A DNA stretch of 64,000 nt from assembly GCF_024436035.1 (NCBI RefSeq), contig NZ_JANFNG010000003.1, positions 248,001 to 312,000 on the forward strand. The letters are read 5' to 3'. Source of the DNA: Streptomyces humicola (GTDB lineage Bacteria > Actinomycetota > Actinomycetes > Streptomycetales > Streptomycetaceae). Below, piece by piece: positions 34,639-43,722 of this stretch. Numbering within the stretch: the first letter of the stretch is position 1; every line of letters begins with the position of its first letter. Both the position numbers and the translations under genes were made by a program. Under the pieces are notes generated by a model that was not told the DNA's origin, did not search any database, and worked only from the letters and a program-made list of their open reading frames with translations.

Positions 34639-35514
34639 GTGCAGTCGCAGAACGGGGGCCGGCCCCAGCGATCCCTTCTGCTCGCCGAGGTGGCCCAGGC
34701 CACGCAGCGGCTGGCCGATGCGGGCGTGCCCTCCCCGCGTTTCGACGCCGAGGAGCTGGCCGCGTACGTGCACGGCGTCAAGCGCGGAGAGCTGCACAAC
34801 GTGCCCGATGCCGACTTCGACGCGCGCTACTGGGAGGCGGTGGCCCGCCGGGAGAACCGCGAGCCGCTGCAGCACATCACCGGCCGTGCCTTCTTCCGCT
34901 ATCTGGAGCTGCAGGTGGGCCCCGGGGTCTTCGTGCCCCGACCCGAGACCGAGTCGGTCGTCGGCTGGGCGATAGACGCCGTGCGCGCCATGGACGTCGC
35001 CGAACCGCTCATCGTCGACCTGTGCACCGGCTCGGGTGCGATCGCCCTCGCCCTCGCCCAGGAGGTCCCGCGCTCGCGCGTGCACGCCGTGGAGCTCGAC
35101 GAGGGCGCTCTTTACTGGACGCGGAAGAACGTCGAGGGATCCCGGGTCGTTCTCCATCAGGGCGATGCGCTGACCGCGCTGCCCGAGCTGAACGGCCAGG
35201 TGGACCTTGTGGTCAGCAACCCGCCGTACATTCCGCTGACCGAGTGGGAGTACGTTGCACCCGAGGCCCGCGACCATGACCCCGAGCTGGCGCTGTTCTC
35301 CGGCGAGGACGGACTGGACACCATTCGCGCCATCGAACGCACCGCACACCGACTGCTGCGGCCCGGAGGCGTCGTCGTTGTCGAACACGCCGACACCCAG
35401 GGCGGCCAGGTGCCGTGGATCTTCAACGAGGAGACGGGGTGGGTCGACGCGGCCGACCACCGCGACCTCAACAACCGCCCGCGCTTCACGTCCGCCCGCA
35501 AGGCGAGGCCGTGA
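34639..35514 (+). CDS. prmC: Release factor glutamine methyltransferase
   Basis: A 291-residue S-adenosylmethionine enzyme methylating the GGQ glutamine of release factors. It has an N-terminal helical domain (1-90), then PRPETE (about 105), the SAM site VDLCTGSGAIALALAQ (about 130) and the catalytic VVSNPPYIPLTEW (about 190). GTG 34639 follows GGGAGG. The prfA-prmC pairing is classical. The end of the protein precedes the Sua5-type gene by 68 nt. Confidence 0.97.
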   Translation: MQSQNGGRPQRSLLLAEVAQATQRLADAGVPSPRFDAEELAAYVHGVKRGELHNVPDADFDARYWEAVARRENREPLQHITGRAFFRYLELQVGPGVFVPRPETESVVGWAIDAVRAMDVAEPLIVDLCTGSGAIALALAQEVPRSRVHAVELDEGALYWTRKNVEGSRVVLHQGDALTALPELNGQVDLVVSNPPYIPLTEWEYVAPEARDHDPELALFSGEDGLDTIRAIERTAHRLLRPGGVVVVEHADTQGGQVPWIFNEETGWVDAADHRDLNNRPRFTSARKARP

Positions 35515-35582
35515 ACGGTACGTACGATTCCGCCCGAGGGGCGGCAGTCCAAGCGAACGCACCACAACCGGAGGTTGGTTAC

Positions 35583-36230
35583 ATGGCACGGCGTTACGAC
35601 TGCTCCGACGCGTCCGACCGCGCTGCCGGGCTGCGCGAGGCCGCATCGGCCGTGCGCCGCGGCGAGCTTGTGGTGCTGCCGACCGACACCGTCTACGGCA
35701 TCGGTGCCGATGCCTTCAACTCCGAGGCCGTGGGCGACCTGTTGGAGGCGAAGGGGCGCGGCCGCAACATGCCCTCGCCGGTGCTGGTCGGCTCGCCCAA
35801 CACCTTGCATGGCCTCGTCACCGACTTCTCCGAACTCGCCTGGGAGCTCGTCGACGCCTTCTGGCCGGGCGCGTTGACCCTCGTCGCCCGCCACCAGCCC
35901 TCGCTGCAGTGGGATCTCGGCGACACCCGCGGTACGGTCGCGGTGCGCATGCCGCTGCACCCGGTCGCCATCGAACTGCTCACCGAGACCGGCCCGATGG
36001 CGGTCTCCAGCGCCAACCTCACCGGCCATCCGGCGCCGCAGGACTGCGACGCGGCGCAGGGCATGCTCGGCGACGCCGTGTCGGTCTACCTGGACGGCGG
36101 CCGGACGCCCGACAGCGTGCCGTCGTCGATCGTCGACGTGACCGGCAAGGTGCCGGTGCTGCTGCGGGCCGGCGCGGTCAGTGCGGAACAGCTCCGGGAG
36201 GTCGTACCCGACCTGGAGGAATCCCATTGA
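35583..36230 (+). CDS. L-threonylcarbamoyladenylate synthase (Sua5/YwlC type)
   Basis: A 215-residue YrdC-domain enzyme that makes threonylcarbamoyl-AMP from threonine, bicarbonate and ATP for the tRNA t6A modification. The N-terminus GELVVLPTDTVYGIGADAFN and the MPLHP...SSANLTGHPAP segment are diagnostic. ATG 35583 follows GGAGG by 8 nt. It lacks the extra C-terminal Sua5 domain, so it is the short form. Its stop overlaps the next start (TGATG). Confidence 0.95.
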   Translation: MARRYDCSDASDRAAGLREAASAVRRGELVVLPTDTVYGIGADAFNSEAVGDLLEAKGRGRNMPSPVLVGSPNTLHGLVTDFSELAWELVDAFWPGALTLVARHQPSLQWDLGDTRGTVAVRMPLHPVAIELLTETGPMAVSSANLTGHPAPQDCDAAQGMLGDAVSVYLDGGRTPDSVPSSIVDVTGKVPVLLRAGAVSAEQLREVVPDLEESH

Positions 36231-36886
36231 TGGCCGGGCTGCGCCAGGGGGACAGCCGAGGCATACGGGCAGGGGGGCGCGTCCCCGAGGCGGATCGTTT
36301 CCGCGTGCTGTACGTGTGCACCGGCAGCGTATGCCGTTCCCCCATCGCCGAGCGCCTCACCCGCCTCGAACTCGAGCGGCGGCTCGGTGAGGGCGCCTCC
36401 CAGGTTGCCGTCCACTCCGCCGGCACCTGGGGCCACGTCGACGCACCGATGGAGGCGCACGCGGCCACGGTGCTCTCGGAGTACGGCGCGGACCCCGAGG
36501 GGTTCCGCGGCCGTGAGCTGCTCGACGAACACGTCATCGAGGCCGATCTCGTGCTGACCGCCACGCGTGACCACCGCGCCCAGGTGATCTCGATGGGCCA
36601 TGCGGCGGGGCTGCGCACCTTCACGCTCAAGGAGTTCACCCGTCTGGTGCGGGCGATAGACACCGCGACGCTGCCCGACGGCGGGGTGATCGAACGCGCC
36701 CGCGCGCTGGTCCGCGCGGCCGCGGCGCTGCGCGGCTGGCTCCAGGCGCCGAGCGCCGAGGCGGACGAGGTCTCGGACCCGTACGGGGCACCCGTGACGG
36801 TCTTCCGCCACATCGGTGAGGAGATCCACACCGCGGTCGACCCCGTCGTCACGGCGCTCACCGGAGTCCCGGCGCGGCAGCGCTAA
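36230..36886 (+). CDS. Low-molecular-weight protein-tyrosine phosphatase family protein
   Basis: A 218-residue phosphatase of the LMW-PTP/Wzb type. The P-loop VLYVCTGSVCRSPIAERL (CX5R, about residues 28-35) is intact and a general-acid Asp region is expected near DPYG. ATG 36230 overlaps the upstream stop (TGATG), with GGAGGA before it. It may act on tyrosine-phosphorylated proteins or in surface-polymer export. A 23-residue N-terminal extension precedes the usual start of the fold. Confidence 0.9.
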   Translation: MAGLRQGDSRGIRAGGRVPEADRFRVLYVCTGSVCRSPIAERLTRLELERRLGEGASQVAVHSAGTWGHVDAPMEAHAATVLSEYGADPEGFRGRELLDEHVIEADLVLTATRDHRAQVISMGHAAGLRTFTLKEFTRLVRAIDTATLPDGGVIERARALVRAAAALRGWLQAPSAEADEVSDPYGAPVTVFRHIGEEIHTAVDPVVTALTGVPARQR

Positions 36887-36896
36887 GCGCTTAGCG
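36881..36896. repeat. Perfect 16-bp palindrome at gene end
   Basis: CGCTAAGCGCTTAGCG includes the TAA stop of the phosphatase gene. It could be an operator or a short terminator stem. Confidence 0.6.
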
Positions 36897-36908
36897 CGCA
36901 GTCGAGTG

Positions 36909-36960
36909 CGTGGGGGCGCCCCGAAGGGACGCGGGAACTGCGCGACCAGCCGACCACGAC
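36909..36960. repeat. Streptomyces-type intergenic repeat
   Basis: GGGGGCGCCCCGAAGGGACG, then CGGGAACTGCGCGACCAGCC, matches a very common intergenic element that I recall from many Streptomyces genomes (GGGGCGCGGGGAACTGCGCG-type). It lies between the phosphatase and glyA. Confidence 0.5.
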
Positions 36961-37096
36961 CCGCGCTGTTCTCTGCCGGACTTCGGCGAAGCCGCTCAGA
37001 CACCGTCGGAGCAACGGGGACGCAACCGGAGCGCAGCGATCCGGTAGCGCGCCTACAGTGGAGGGCAGGTCCCCATTCACGCCGGGAGCGGGTCCC

Positions 37097-38395
37097 ATGA
37101 CGGTTGCCGGAACCACCCCTGAAGCGGCCTCCTCATCGTCCACCGAAGCGCCCGCCGCGCCCTGGGCCGCGGACTTCTCCGCGCTGCGCCGCCAGGACCC
37201 CGAGCTCGCGGGCGTACTGCTCGCCGAGTGCGACCGCCAGGCCACCCAGCTGCAGCTCATCGCGGCCGAGAACGTCACCTCGCCCGCCGTGCTCGCCGCC
37301 CTCGGCTCCCCGCTGGCCAACAAGTACGCCGAGGGATATCCGGGCCACCGCCACCACGGCGGCTGCGAACTCGTCGACCTCGCCGAGCGGATGGCCGTCG
37401 AGCGGGCCTGCGCGCTCTTCGGCTGCGAGCACGCCAACGTGCAGCCGTACTCCGGTTCGCTCGCCGTGTTCGCCGCGTACGCCGCCCTGCTCGTCCCGGG
37501 GGACACCGTGCTGGCGATGAGACTGCCGGACGGCGGCCATCTCACCCACGGTTCGGCCGCCAACTTCTCCGGCCGCTGGTTCGACTTCGCCGGCTACGGC
37601 GTCGATCCGGTCAGCGGCCTGATCGACTACGACCAGGTGCGTGACCTGGCCCATGCACGCCGCCCCAAGGCGATCATGGCCGGGGCGATCTCCTACCCCC
37701 GGCACATCGACTACGCCGCCTTCCGGGAGATCGCCGACGAGGTCGATGCGTATCTGATCGTCGACGCCGCCCACACCCTCGGTCTCGTCGCCGGGGGAGC
37801 GGCCCCCAGCCCCGTGCCGTACGCCGACGTGGTCTGCGCGACCACGCACAAGCTGCTGCGCGGCCCGCGCGGGGGCCTCATCCTGTGCGGCTCGGAGCTC
37901 GCCCGGCGCATCGACCGCGCCGTCTTCCCCTTCACCCAGGGCGGCCCGCAGATGCACACCATCGCCGCCACGGCCGTGGCGCTCGGCGAGGCGGCGACCC
38001 CGGCCTACCGGGCCTACGCCCATCAGGTCACCGCCAACGCCCACGCTCTCGCCGAAGGGCTGATCGCCGAGGGCATGGAGCTGCAGACCGGCGGCACGGA
38101 CACCCACCTGATCACCGCGGCCACCACCCCGCTCGGGGTGGACGGCCTGCGGGCGCGCGGACGCTGCGCCGCCGCCCGTATCGTCCTCGACAAGTGCGCG
38201 ATGCCGGGCGATCCGGTGCCCGCCGACGGCTGCTCGGGGATACGGCTCGGGACGGCCGCGGTCACCTCGCAGGGGATGCAGGAGCCCGAGATGGCGCAGA
38301 TCGCCAAGGTGATCGGGAGTGCGCTGCGGGAGGAGCCCGGGACGGCCGCGCGAGTGGCCGAGCTCGTCGCCGCGTTCCTGCCCTATCGACGGTGA
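37097..38395 (+). CDS. glyA: Serine hydroxymethyltransferase, divergent member
   Basis: A 432-residue fold-type I PLP enzyme interconverting serine and glycine with tetrahydrofolate. LIAAENVTSPAVLAALGSPLANKYAEGYPG (about 55-80) is the SHMT signature, the PLP Lys is in ATTHKLLRGPRGG (about 255), and DAAHTLGLVAGG precedes it. It diverges from the canonical sequence at GHRHHGG (canonical GRRYYGG), so it is probably the second SHMT of the genome with altered kinetics or substrate. ATG 37097 is favoured over upstream frame starts. It is downstream of the translation genes and upstream of a WecA-like gene. Confidence 0.9.
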   Translation: MTVAGTTPEAASSSSTEAPAAPWAADFSALRRQDPELAGVLLAECDRQATQLQLIAAENVTSPAVLAALGSPLANKYAEGYPGHRHHGGCELVDLAERMAVERACALFGCEHANVQPYSGSLAVFAAYAALLVPGDTVLAMRLPDGGHLTHGSAANFSGRWFDFAGYGVDPVSGLIDYDQVRDLAHARRPKAIMAGAISYPRHIDYAAFREIADEVDAYLIVDAAHTLGLVAGGAAPSPVPYADVVCATTHKLLRGPRGGLILCGSELARRIDRAVFPFTQGGPQMHTIAATAVALGEAATPAYRAYAHQVTANAHALAEGLIAEGMELQTGGTDTHLITAATTPLGVDGLRARGRCAAARIVLDKCAMPGDPVPADGCSGIRLGTAAVTSQGMQEPEMAQIAKVIGSALREEPGTAARVAELVAAFLPYRR

Positions 38396-38480
38396 TGCAT
38401 CCCACGACGAACGATCGCTGCAACCGCCGCGCGTTCCTGTGTGTCCTCACTATTGTTCGTTGTTCCTGCCCGGAGGCGAA

Positions 38481-38494
38481 TAAGGTGTGACGCT
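38481..38494 (+). promoter_or_regulatory. Candidate -10 box of leaderless WecA-like gene
   Basis: TAAGGT is followed by 8 nt and then GTG 38495. No ribosome binding site sits at proper distance, since GGAGG is about 20 nt away, so a leaderless transcript is likely. Confidence 0.4.
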
Positions 38495-39814
38495 GTGCGC
38501 GAATACCTTCTGACACTCTGCGTCGCAGCGGCCGTCACGTACCTGCTGACTGGCCCGGTGCGGAAGTTCGCCATTGCCGCCGGCGCGATGCCCGAGATCC
38601 GCGCACGCGACGTGCACCGCGAGCCGACCCCACGGCTCGGCGGCATCGCGATGTTCGGCGGCCTGTGCGCCGGGCTTCTGGTGGCCTCGCAGCTGACCAG
38701 CCTGCGGGACGTCTTCACCCAGACCAACGAACCCCGGGCGCTGCTCTCCGGCGCGGGCCTGATCTGGCTGCTCGGTGTGCTCGACGACAAGTGGGGGGTC
38801 GACGCACTCATCAAGCTCGGCGGGCAGATGATCGCCGCGGGCGTGATGGTGATGCAGGGGCTCACCATCCTGTGGCTGCCGGTGCCGGGCTTCGGCACCA
38901 TCTCGCTCAGCCCGATGCAGGGGACACTGCTGACGGTGGCCCTGGTGGTGATCACCGTCAACGCGGTCAACTTCGTCGACGGGCTCGACGGCCTCGCGGC
39001 CGGCATGGTGTGCATCGCCGGGATCGCGTTCTTCATGTACGCCTACCGGCTCTGGTTCGGATACGGGGTGGAGCAGGCCGCTCCCGCGACGCTCTTCAGC
39101 GCGATCCTGATCGGCATGTGCGTCGGCTTCCTGCCGCACAACCTCCACCCGGCGCGGATCTTCATGGGTGACTCGGGCGCGCTGCTGCTCGGCCTGGTGA
39201 TGGCGGCCTCCGCGATCTCGGTCACCGGGCAGGTGGACCCGGACGTGATCACCAACACGACCGGGTCGCTGCGCGACACCGTGCACGAGATGGTGCCTGT
39301 CTACATGCCGCTGCTGCTGCCGCTCACCCTGATCGCGATTCCCGCCGCGGACCTGATCCTGGCGATCGTCCGCAGGACGTGGAACGGCCAGTCCCCCTTC
39401 GCCGCCGACCGCGGGCACCTCCACCATCGGCTGCTGGAGATCGGGCACTCGCACAGCCGCGCTGTACTGATCATGTACTTCTGGTCGGCGGTGATCGCCT
39501 TCGGCACGGTGGGCTTCTCGGCGCGCTCGTCCAGCATGTGGATCGTCCTCACCGTCGTCGGCCTGAGCGCGATCGGGCTCGTCGTCCTGCTGCTGCCGCG
39601 CTTCCAGCCGCACACGCCGCGCTGGGCGGAGGCCTTCGTACCGCCCCGGTACCGGCGCAGCCGGCGAACGACGGCGGCGGCAGCGGCGGAGCAGGTCGCC
39701 GAGCCCGTGGAGGCAGAGGCCCCGGCCCCCGTCGCCCACGGCCTCAACGGTGCGACCGCCATCGGCGACCGCTCGCGTCTCCCGGAGCGGCGCCGGGTAC
39801 CGAGCGCGCGGTAG
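38495..39814 (+). CDS. MraY/WecA-family undecaprenyl-phosphate sugar-1-phosphate transferase
   Basis: A 439-residue polytopic enzyme with about ten TM helices. It moves a UDP-HexNAc phosphosugar onto a polyprenyl phosphate, initiating wall polymer or glycan synthesis. Motifs are REPTPRLGGIAMFGG, LLGVLDDKWG (Mg-binding Asp pair), NAVNFVDGLDGLAAG, HNLHPARIFMGDSGALLLG and DRGHLHHRL. The last, His-rich motif favours WecA/TagO over MraY. The C-terminal tail (about 380-439) is Ala/Glu/Arg-rich and cytosolic. It is conserved upstream of the ATP synthase operon. Confidence 0.93.
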   Translation: MREYLLTLCVAAAVTYLLTGPVRKFAIAAGAMPEIRARDVHREPTPRLGGIAMFGGLCAGLLVASQLTSLRDVFTQTNEPRALLSGAGLIWLLGVLDDKWGVDALIKLGGQMIAAGVMVMQGLTILWLPVPGFGTISLSPMQGTLLTVALVVITVNAVNFVDGLDGLAAGMVCIAGIAFFMYAYRLWFGYGVEQAAPATLFSAILIGMCVGFLPHNLHPARIFMGDSGALLLGLVMAASAISVTGQVDPDVITNTTGSLRDTVHEMVPVYMPLLLPLTLIAIPAADLILAIVRRTWNGQSPFAADRGHLHHRLLEIGHSHSRAVLIMYFWSAVIAFGTVGFSARSSSMWIVLTVVGLSAIGLVVLLLPRFQPHTPRWAEAFVPPRYRRSRRTTAAAAAEQVAEPVEAEAPAPVAHGLNGATAIGDRSRLPERRRVPSAR

Positions 39815-39943
39815 GCCCCGTACTCAACATCCGACGTTTCACCGCATACCAGGCGTATAACCCTCCGTCAGTCCGGCGGGCGGCAGTTTCGCCCGTCAGT
39901 GTGACAACGAGCACATGAAATAGGTAAAGACCGCATCAAATAC

Positions 39944-39963
39944 TTTGTGATACCGTTCACGAA
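39944..39963. promoter_or_regulatory. Rex-like operator upstream of the ATP synthase operon
   Basis: TTTGTGATACCGTTCACGAA resembles the Streptomyces Rex operator TGTGAACGCGTTCACA in both half-sites (TGTGA and TTCAC) and in spacing. It is about 120 bp before the atpI start. Rex senses NADH/NAD+, and I recall the atp operon as a Rex target in streptomycetes. Confidence 0.6.
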
Positions 39964-40082
39964 AGCGCGGACGAGTGTCGAAGGTCCCAAATGAGCGGGG
40001 TCCTGAGGCCGGAGGCTCACCTTCCTGTCCGCCTGTACGCTCGGTAGTACCCCAGCCCCCGACCCCCGCCGGAGCTGCCCCC

Positions 40083-40685
40083 ATGCAGTCCAACGACGCC
40101 CGGATCCTCCGGGGCGCCGCGATTGTCGCCGCCCCAGTGGGAATCATTGCCACGGTGGTCAGCGCCGTCATCGCCGGCGAAAAGGGCCTGATCGGTGCCC
40201 TGGTGGGGGTGGCTGTCGTCGCCTTCTTCTTCGGGCTCGGCTTCGCGGCGCTGATGCGCCTGACCCAGGACCGGCCGCAGGTGGCGATGATGGCGGGGAT
40301 GCTGGTCTACGCCGTGCAGATCCTGCTCATGGGCGTCTTCATCATCGTGTTCAGCGGGACCACCCTGTTCAACGGCAAGGCGTTCGCCCTCACGCTGCTG
40401 GTCACCGCGCTGGCGTGGATCGGCGGCCAGGTGCGTCTCAGCCTTGCGGGCAGGATGCTCTACGTCGACCCCGAGCCGTCCGTGCCTGCTAAGGACGCCC
40501 AAGGCGCCAAAAGCGACAAGGACGCCCAAGGCGCCAAGGGCGACAAGGACGCCCAAGGCGACAAGGACGTCAAGGACGCCAAGGACGACAAGGGCGACAA
40601 GGGCGACAAGGGCGACAAGAGGAGCGGCAAGGACACCCGAATGCATTCCCACCCGGTCACGACGAGGTCGTCCGATGGGACGTAA
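40083..40685 (+). CDS. atpI: AtpI-like membrane protein with charged repeat tail
   Basis: A 200-residue protein with four TM helices (about 10-30, 37-60, 75-98, 103-120) in the position of AtpI, the assembly/Mg-uptake accessory protein of ATP synthase. ATG 40083 follows GGAG by 9 nt. The soluble tail (about 137-200) consists of repeated Lys-Asp-Ala-Gln-Gly-Ala-Lys units and then GDK triplets, absent from AtpI homologues I know. It ends in KDTRMHSHPVTTRSSDGT. The identification rests on position and topology. Confidence 0.75.
   Translation: MQSNDARILRGAAIVAAPVGIIATVVSAVIAGEKGLIGALVGVAVVAFFFGLGFAALMRLTQDRPQVAMMAGMLVYAVQILLMGVFIIVFSGTTLFNGKAFALTLLVTALAWIGGQVRLSLAGRMLYVDPEPSVPAKDAQGAKSDKDAQGAKGDKDAQGDKDVKDAKDDKGDKGDKGDKRSGKDTRMHSHPVTTRSSDGT
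40491..40622 (+). repeat. Tandem repeats in atpI tail
   Basis: A 27-bp unit (GACAAGGACGCCCAAGGCGC then CAAGGGC) is repeated about two and a half times, followed by 9-bp GACAAGGGC units. They are in frame and encode Lys/Asp/Gly-rich sequence. Confidence 0.85.
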
Positions 40686-40970
40686 GGGGTGGGTAAAGGG
40701 CTGTGAATCCGGTCTGCTATCGTCCGGAATCGCATCCAGCCGTGGGGGCCCCTCTCGTCGGAGAAGGGCGCTGCCCCCTCGGCCTGCGGTGTACTCGGAT
40801 ACTTGGCCGCGCCAGCGGCGCGGATCACGGGTACCCGGTCTTCGATGCAGGCTCCCAGCGGACACCGGTGGCACTGCCACGTCACGTCTGCTGTGCCGAC
40901 CAGCGGCCTCACCAGCCGCGCTGACACACAGGGTTTCAGTTACTTATGCGTCACGACGAAGGAGTCACGG

Positions 40971-42100
<1,130 letters not shown>

Positions 42101-42140
42101 ATCGGGCGATCCCTAGCCACACTCGACGAAAGGTTCAGAC

Positions 42141-42692
42141 ATGTTGACCTTCCTGGCATCGGAGACAGCGCAGAATCCGCTCGTCCCCGACACCACGGAA
42201 CTGGTCGTCGGCCTGCTCTGCTTCTTCATCGTCTTCGGCGTCCTCGGCAAGAAGCTGCTGCCCAACATCCAGAAGACCCTGGAAGAGCGGCGCGACGCGA
42301 TCGAGGGTGGCCTGGAGCGGGCGGAGAAGGCTCAAGCCGAAGCCACCCGGACGCTTGAGGAGTACAAGGCCCAGCTCGCCGAGGCGCGCCACGAGGCCGC
42401 CCGGATCACCGAGCAGGCCCGCGAGCAGGGTGCGGTGATCATCGCGGAGATGCGCGAGGAGGGCCAGCGTCAGCGCGATGCCATCATCGCCGCCGGACAC
42501 GCCCAGATCGAGGCGGACCGCCGGCAGGTGACCGTCACGCTCCGTCAGGAAGTCGGCCGTATCGCCACCGACCTGGCCGGCCGCGTCGTCGGCGAGTCCC
42601 TCGAGGACGCCGCACGCCAGAGCCGGGTCATCGACCGCTTCCTGGACGACCTCGAGGCCAAGGCCGACGAGACACAGGGCGCCGCCACGTGA
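42141..42692 (+). CDS. atpF: F0F1 ATP synthase subunit b
   Basis: A 183-residue peripheral-stalk subunit. A single N-terminal TM helix (about 22-42, LVVGLLCFFIVFGVLGKKLL) leads into a long charged coiled-coil (about 45-165). ATG 42141 follows GAAAGG. Its stop overlaps the GTG start of atpH (GTGA), coupling translation of the two stalk subunits. Confidence 0.97.
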   Translation: MLTFLASETAQNPLVPDTTELVVGLLCFFIVFGVLGKKLLPNIQKTLEERRDAIEGGLERAEKAQAEATRTLEEYKAQLAEARHEAARITEQAREQGAVIIAEMREEGQRQRDAIIAAGHAQIEADRRQVTVTLRQEVGRIATDLAGRVVGESLEDAARQSRVIDRFLDDLEAKADETQGAAT

Positions 42693-43504
42693 GCAACACC
42701 ACGCGTCAGTCGAACGCCGCGGCCCGCGAGCGCCTGGAGGCGCTGACGGACAACACCTCCGTCGACGTCGAAAGGCTTGCCGAGGAGTTGGCCGCCGTCA
42801 CGGCGCTGCTCGACCGTGAGGTGTCGCTGCGCCGGATCCTCACCGACCCGGCACAGCCCGGCGACGCCAAGGCGGACCTGGTGCAGCGGCTGCTGGCCGG
42901 GCAGGTCGGCGGCGAGACGCTGGATCTCGTCTCCGGCATGGTCAGGTCCCGCTGGTCTGCCTCGCGTGACCTGGTCGACGCCGTGGAGGAGCTGGCGTCC
43001 CTCGCCGAGATCATCGGCGCGGAGCGCTCCGGAGCGCTGGACGACGTGGAGGACGAGCTGTTCCGCACCGCGCGGATCGTCGCCTCCGCCCCCGACCTGC
43101 GCGCCGCGCTCACCGACAGCAGGGCCGGCGGCCCCGCCAAGGCCGAGCTGGTCCGCACGCTGCTGAGCGGCAGGGCGCACCCCGTCTCGGTCCGGCTCGT
43201 CACGCGTCTTGTGACACTTCCGCGGGGCCGTAGCCTGGAAGCGGGGCTCGATGCCCTCTCCAAGCTGGCCGCGGCTCGCCGTGGCCGGGTGGTCGCGGTG
43301 GTCACTTCGGCGATTCCACTGTCCGACCGGCAGAAGCAGCGCCTCGGTGCGGCGCTGGCCAAGCTGTACGGCCGCCCAGTGCACCTGAACCTGGACGTGG
43401 ACCCCGAGGTCCTCGGCGGGATCAGCGTGCGGGTCGGCGACGAGGTCATCGACGGCACGGTCGCCGGCCGCCTCGAAGAGGCGACGCGGCGGTTGGCCGG
43501 GTGA
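42689..43504 (+). CDS. atpH: F0F1 ATP synthase subunit delta
   Basis: A 271-residue subunit that fixes the F1 head to the b stalk. It is longer than the about 180-residue enterobacterial delta, as usual for actinobacteria. The N-terminal helical bundle and the C-terminal motif HLNLDVDPEVLGGISVRVGDEVIDGTVAGRLEEA (about 230-265) are clear. GTG 42689 overlaps atpF. Unusually, 218 nt lie between it and atpA. Confidence 0.95.
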   Translation: MSNTTRQSNAAARERLEALTDNTSVDVERLAEELAAVTALLDREVSLRRILTDPAQPGDAKADLVQRLLAGQVGGETLDLVSGMVRSRWSASRDLVDAVEELASLAEIIGAERSGALDDVEDELFRTARIVASAPDLRAALTDSRAGGPAKAELVRTLLSGRAHPVSVRLVTRLVTLPRGRSLEAGLDALSKLAAARRGRVVAVVTSAIPLSDRQKQRLGAALAKLYGRPVHLNLDVDPEVLGGISVRVGDEVIDGTVAGRLEEATRRLAG

Positions 43505-43522
43505 CCAGCCACCAACCTAGTT

Positions 43523-43545
43523 CGTGAGCGACGCGCGCGAGCAGG
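43523..43545 (+). repeat. Intergenic repeat copy B
   Basis: CGTGAGCGACGCGCGCGAGC followed by AGG is the partner of 33384-33406. It lies in the unusually long atpH-atpA gap, which also contains a GGCGCCAG..CGCTGGCGC dyad. No gene is present there. Confidence 0.7.
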
Positions 43546-43722
43546 TGACCGGGGTCTCCCCCGCGGAACCTGGGAGCGGGCGCCAGTGACATCAGCCGCT
43601 GGCGCGGCGGAGCGAACGGACGACACAGCACTGAAGCGGCCCTGGTTGGGCCGTAGCGGGCGGGGGAAAGCCCCCGGCCCCGCAGGAAACTTCGGGCCCA
43701 ACAAGGAGAGCAGGGAACCCAG

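Noticed and set aside
40491-40622. Possible CRISPR-like array in the atpI tail
   Set aside because: Units are contiguous and coding in frame, without spacers of unique sequence.
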